Part shown: positions 62,758 through 64,000 of the stretch, one piece after another
Numbering within the stretch: the stretch's first letter is position 1
How the letters are laid out: every line of letters starts with the position of its first letter
From: Ascidiaceihabitans sp023955215
GTDB taxonomy: Bacteria; Pseudomonadota; Alphaproteobacteria; Rhodobacterales; Rhodobacteraceae
Length of the DNA: 64,000 nucleotides
Assembly (NCBI GenBank): GCA_943788345.1
Contig: CALSPX010000004.1
Span: forward strand, 186,001-250,000
Direction: 5' to 3'
Notes under the pieces: model-generated
What the model was told of the DNA's origin: nothing
Databases searched by the model: none
What the model saw: only the letters and a program-made list of their open reading frames with translations
Made by a program: the position numbers and the translations under genes

Positions 62758-63694
62758 AAACCAACCAATCAGCGGTAATGACCTCGCGCGATTTTCAGGC
62801 CCCAATACATTCATGCGCCTACCATCTGCCAATGATTTGGCTGGATTGGATGTCGCGGTTTTGGGCATCCCTATGGATATTGGAACGTCTTGGCGGTCAG
62901 GAACACGGTTTGGACCAAAAGAAGTTCGCGCTGAATCCGCAATGCTACGTCCATATAACTTGCAAACAGGTGCTGCACCCTTTGACAGTTTGCAGGTGGC
63001 GGATATTGGTGATTTGGCAATCAACACTTTTTCTCTGAACCAAAGTTTGTGCATTATTAAAGATAGTTACGACGCGATCCTAAAGTATGATGTGGTCCCA
63101 ATGGCTATTGGCGGCGATCACTCAATCACCTTGCCGATCCTGCGCGCAATTGCGAAACGCCACGGTCCGGTCGCCCTGGTTCATATTGATGCACATGCTG
63201 ATGTGAATGACGAAATGTTTGGAGAACGCGAAACACACGGCACGGTGTTCCGCCGCGCTTACGAAGAAGGGTTGATAATTCCGGCGAAAACTTATCAAGT
63301 CGGGTTGCGCGGAACCGGTTATTCAGCCGAAGACTTTAGCGAAGCTGAGGGTTGGGGGTTTCAACATTTTCCTGCGCATGAGCTTTGGCACAAGTCGCTT
63401 GCAAATCTTGGTGCAGAAATACGGCGCGATATCGGCGATGTCCCTACATATATTTCCTATGACATTGACAGTCTTGATCCCGCATATGCGCCAGGCACAG
63501 GGACACCGGAGATTGGTGGCCTCACAACGCCGCAAGCATTGGAATTGATACGTAGTTTGAGGGGGCTGAATATCGTGGGCTGTGATCTAGTCGAAGTTTC
63601 CCCGCCCTATGATTTGACCGGGAATACCGCGTTGACGGGTGCGAATTTGCTTTACGAGATGCTATGCATCTTACCCGGTGTGACCTATCGCTAG
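62747..63694 (+). CDS. Ureohydrolase (agmatinase/guanidinobutyrase-like), second copy
   Basis: 315 residues from ATG 62747. GGDHSITLP, HIDAHADVND followed by EMFGERETHGTVFRRA, and YDIDSLDPAYAPGTGTP. The DAHADVND and following MFGE match guanidinobutyrase-type members better than plain agmatinase; substrate not certain. Overlaps the first copy by 11 bases and is translated in another frame. Confidence 0.9.
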   Translation: MADKNQPISGNDLARFSGPNTFMRLPSANDLAGLDVAVLGIPMDIGTSWRSGTRFGPKEVRAESAMLRPYNLQTGAAPFDSLQVADIGDLAINTFSLNQSLCIIKDSYDAILKYDVVPMAIGGDHSITLPILRAIAKRHGPVALVHIDAHADVNDEMFGERETHGTVFRRAYEEGLIIPAKTYQVGLRGTGYSAEDFSEAEGWGFQHFPAHELWHKSLANLGAEIRRDIGDVPTYISYDIDSLDPAYAPGTGTPEIGGLTTPQALELIRSLRGLNIVGCDLVEVSPPYDLTGNTALTGANLLYEMLCILPGVTYR

Positions 63695-63751
63695 TGCCAT
63701 TGGTCAGTGCAACCAACTGACTTGCAACAAGAAACCCAACAAAGAGTGGTG

Positions 63752-64000
63752 ATGCGAATGTTTAGTTATTTATTGATCAGTCTTGCGGTCGCCTTTGCGG
63801 CCTATGTCCGTCTGGCACCATCTGATCCCAGTCGCTGGCATATCTCTATTCCGAATGAGGGCAACATTGATCTTGCAGGCGGTGCGGTTCGCATCGTCCC
63901 CAATAGCCCTGACGTCTTCGAACGTCTGATTAAACTGATGTCGAAATTGCCGCGCACAACGGTGTTGGCAGGTACTGTTGACGAGGGGCACTTGACATAC
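63752..64000 (+). CDS. DUF1499 family protein (3' end outside window)
   Basis: Starts at ATG 63752, or ATG 63758. The product begins MRMFSYLLISLAVAFAAYV, a signal or anchor helix, then RLAPSDPSRWH and FERLIKLMSKLPRTTVLAG, as in DUF1499 proteins. The 83 codons visible reach the window edge with no stop. Confidence 0.78.
   Translation, partial: MRMFSYLLISLAVAFAAYVRLAPSDPSRWHISIPNEGNIDLAGGAVRIVPNSPDVFERLIKLMSKLPRTTVLAGTVDEGHLTY

Overview
The window looks like a chromosomal segment of an alphaproteobacterium of the family Rhodobacteraceae (Roseobacter-type, moderate GC). The main reasons are gene order and family signatures: dusB-ntrB-ntrC-ntrY-ntrX-trkA-trkH-hfq-hflX in one run; DUF177-rpmF-plsX-fabH-ihfA-merR in another; NtrC and NtrX proteins without an intact GAFTGA loop; a single-cysteine DksA; a double-length Dcd; and several lipoproteins and small proteins of the kind found in this family. 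Nearly everything is core housekeeping. I see no prophage, insertion sequence, integrase or CRISPR array, and one tRNA gene (Pro, GGG).

Layout. 1-6.2 kb: tail of a possible envelope protein, hpt, a RatA/COQ10-like protein, a PrpD-family protein, an ammonium transporter, and the tightly overlapping minus-strand chain ispD-ispF-pgpA-cinA. 6.3-18.2 kb: the nitrogen regulation block dusB-ntrBC-ntrYX, potassium uptake trkAH, and hfq-hflX. 18.2-26.4 kb: an M48 protease, a cytochrome P450, a TfoX-like protein, a glycine-zipper lipoprotein, a VWA/DUF2927/GNAT group, a MoxR ATPase and dksA. 26.5-31.8 kb: an FAD monooxygenase, xth, an unexplained two-gene unit (28.8-30.2 kb), an ErpA-type Fe-S carrier and dgt. 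31.8-37.4 kb: argS, a SPOR protein, nagZ, scpA and scpB. 37.4-44.6 kb: dcd, tRNA-Pro, merR, ihfA, fabH, plsX, rpmF, DUF177, a BamE-like lipoprotein and an OlsB-like acyltransferase. 44.7-55.8 kb: an ABC-F ATPase, tyrS, anmK, a cupin, a DadA-like oxidase, eno, a DMT exporter, a Fur-family regulator, a DEAD-box helicase and a DUF533 protein. 55.9-64 kb: a second DMT exporter, selO, a GNAT, a nucleoside hydrolase, mazG, an M20 amidohydrolase, two tandem ureohydrolases and the start of a DUF1499 protein.

The most unusual locus is 28.6-30.2 kb. A short protein of 88 residues carries four copies of an FTSGA motif after a leader-like N-terminus containing Gly-Gly. It is followed by a 354-residue protein I do not recognise. 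A perfect 13-bp inverted repeat flanks the ribosome binding site and start of the second gene, and three DnaA-box-like 9-mers with an AT-rich tract lie upstream of the first. This could be a precursor-plus-partner unit, but that is inference.

A second theme is broken reading frames in genes that are normally conserved: dusB, ntrC (twice), ntrY, scpB and a lipoprotein have single-base shifts, and a DUF533 gene has an in-frame amber codon. Because the products read through well on both sides of each break, sequence or assembly error is the simplest explanation, but the clustering in the ntr region deserves checking against raw reads.
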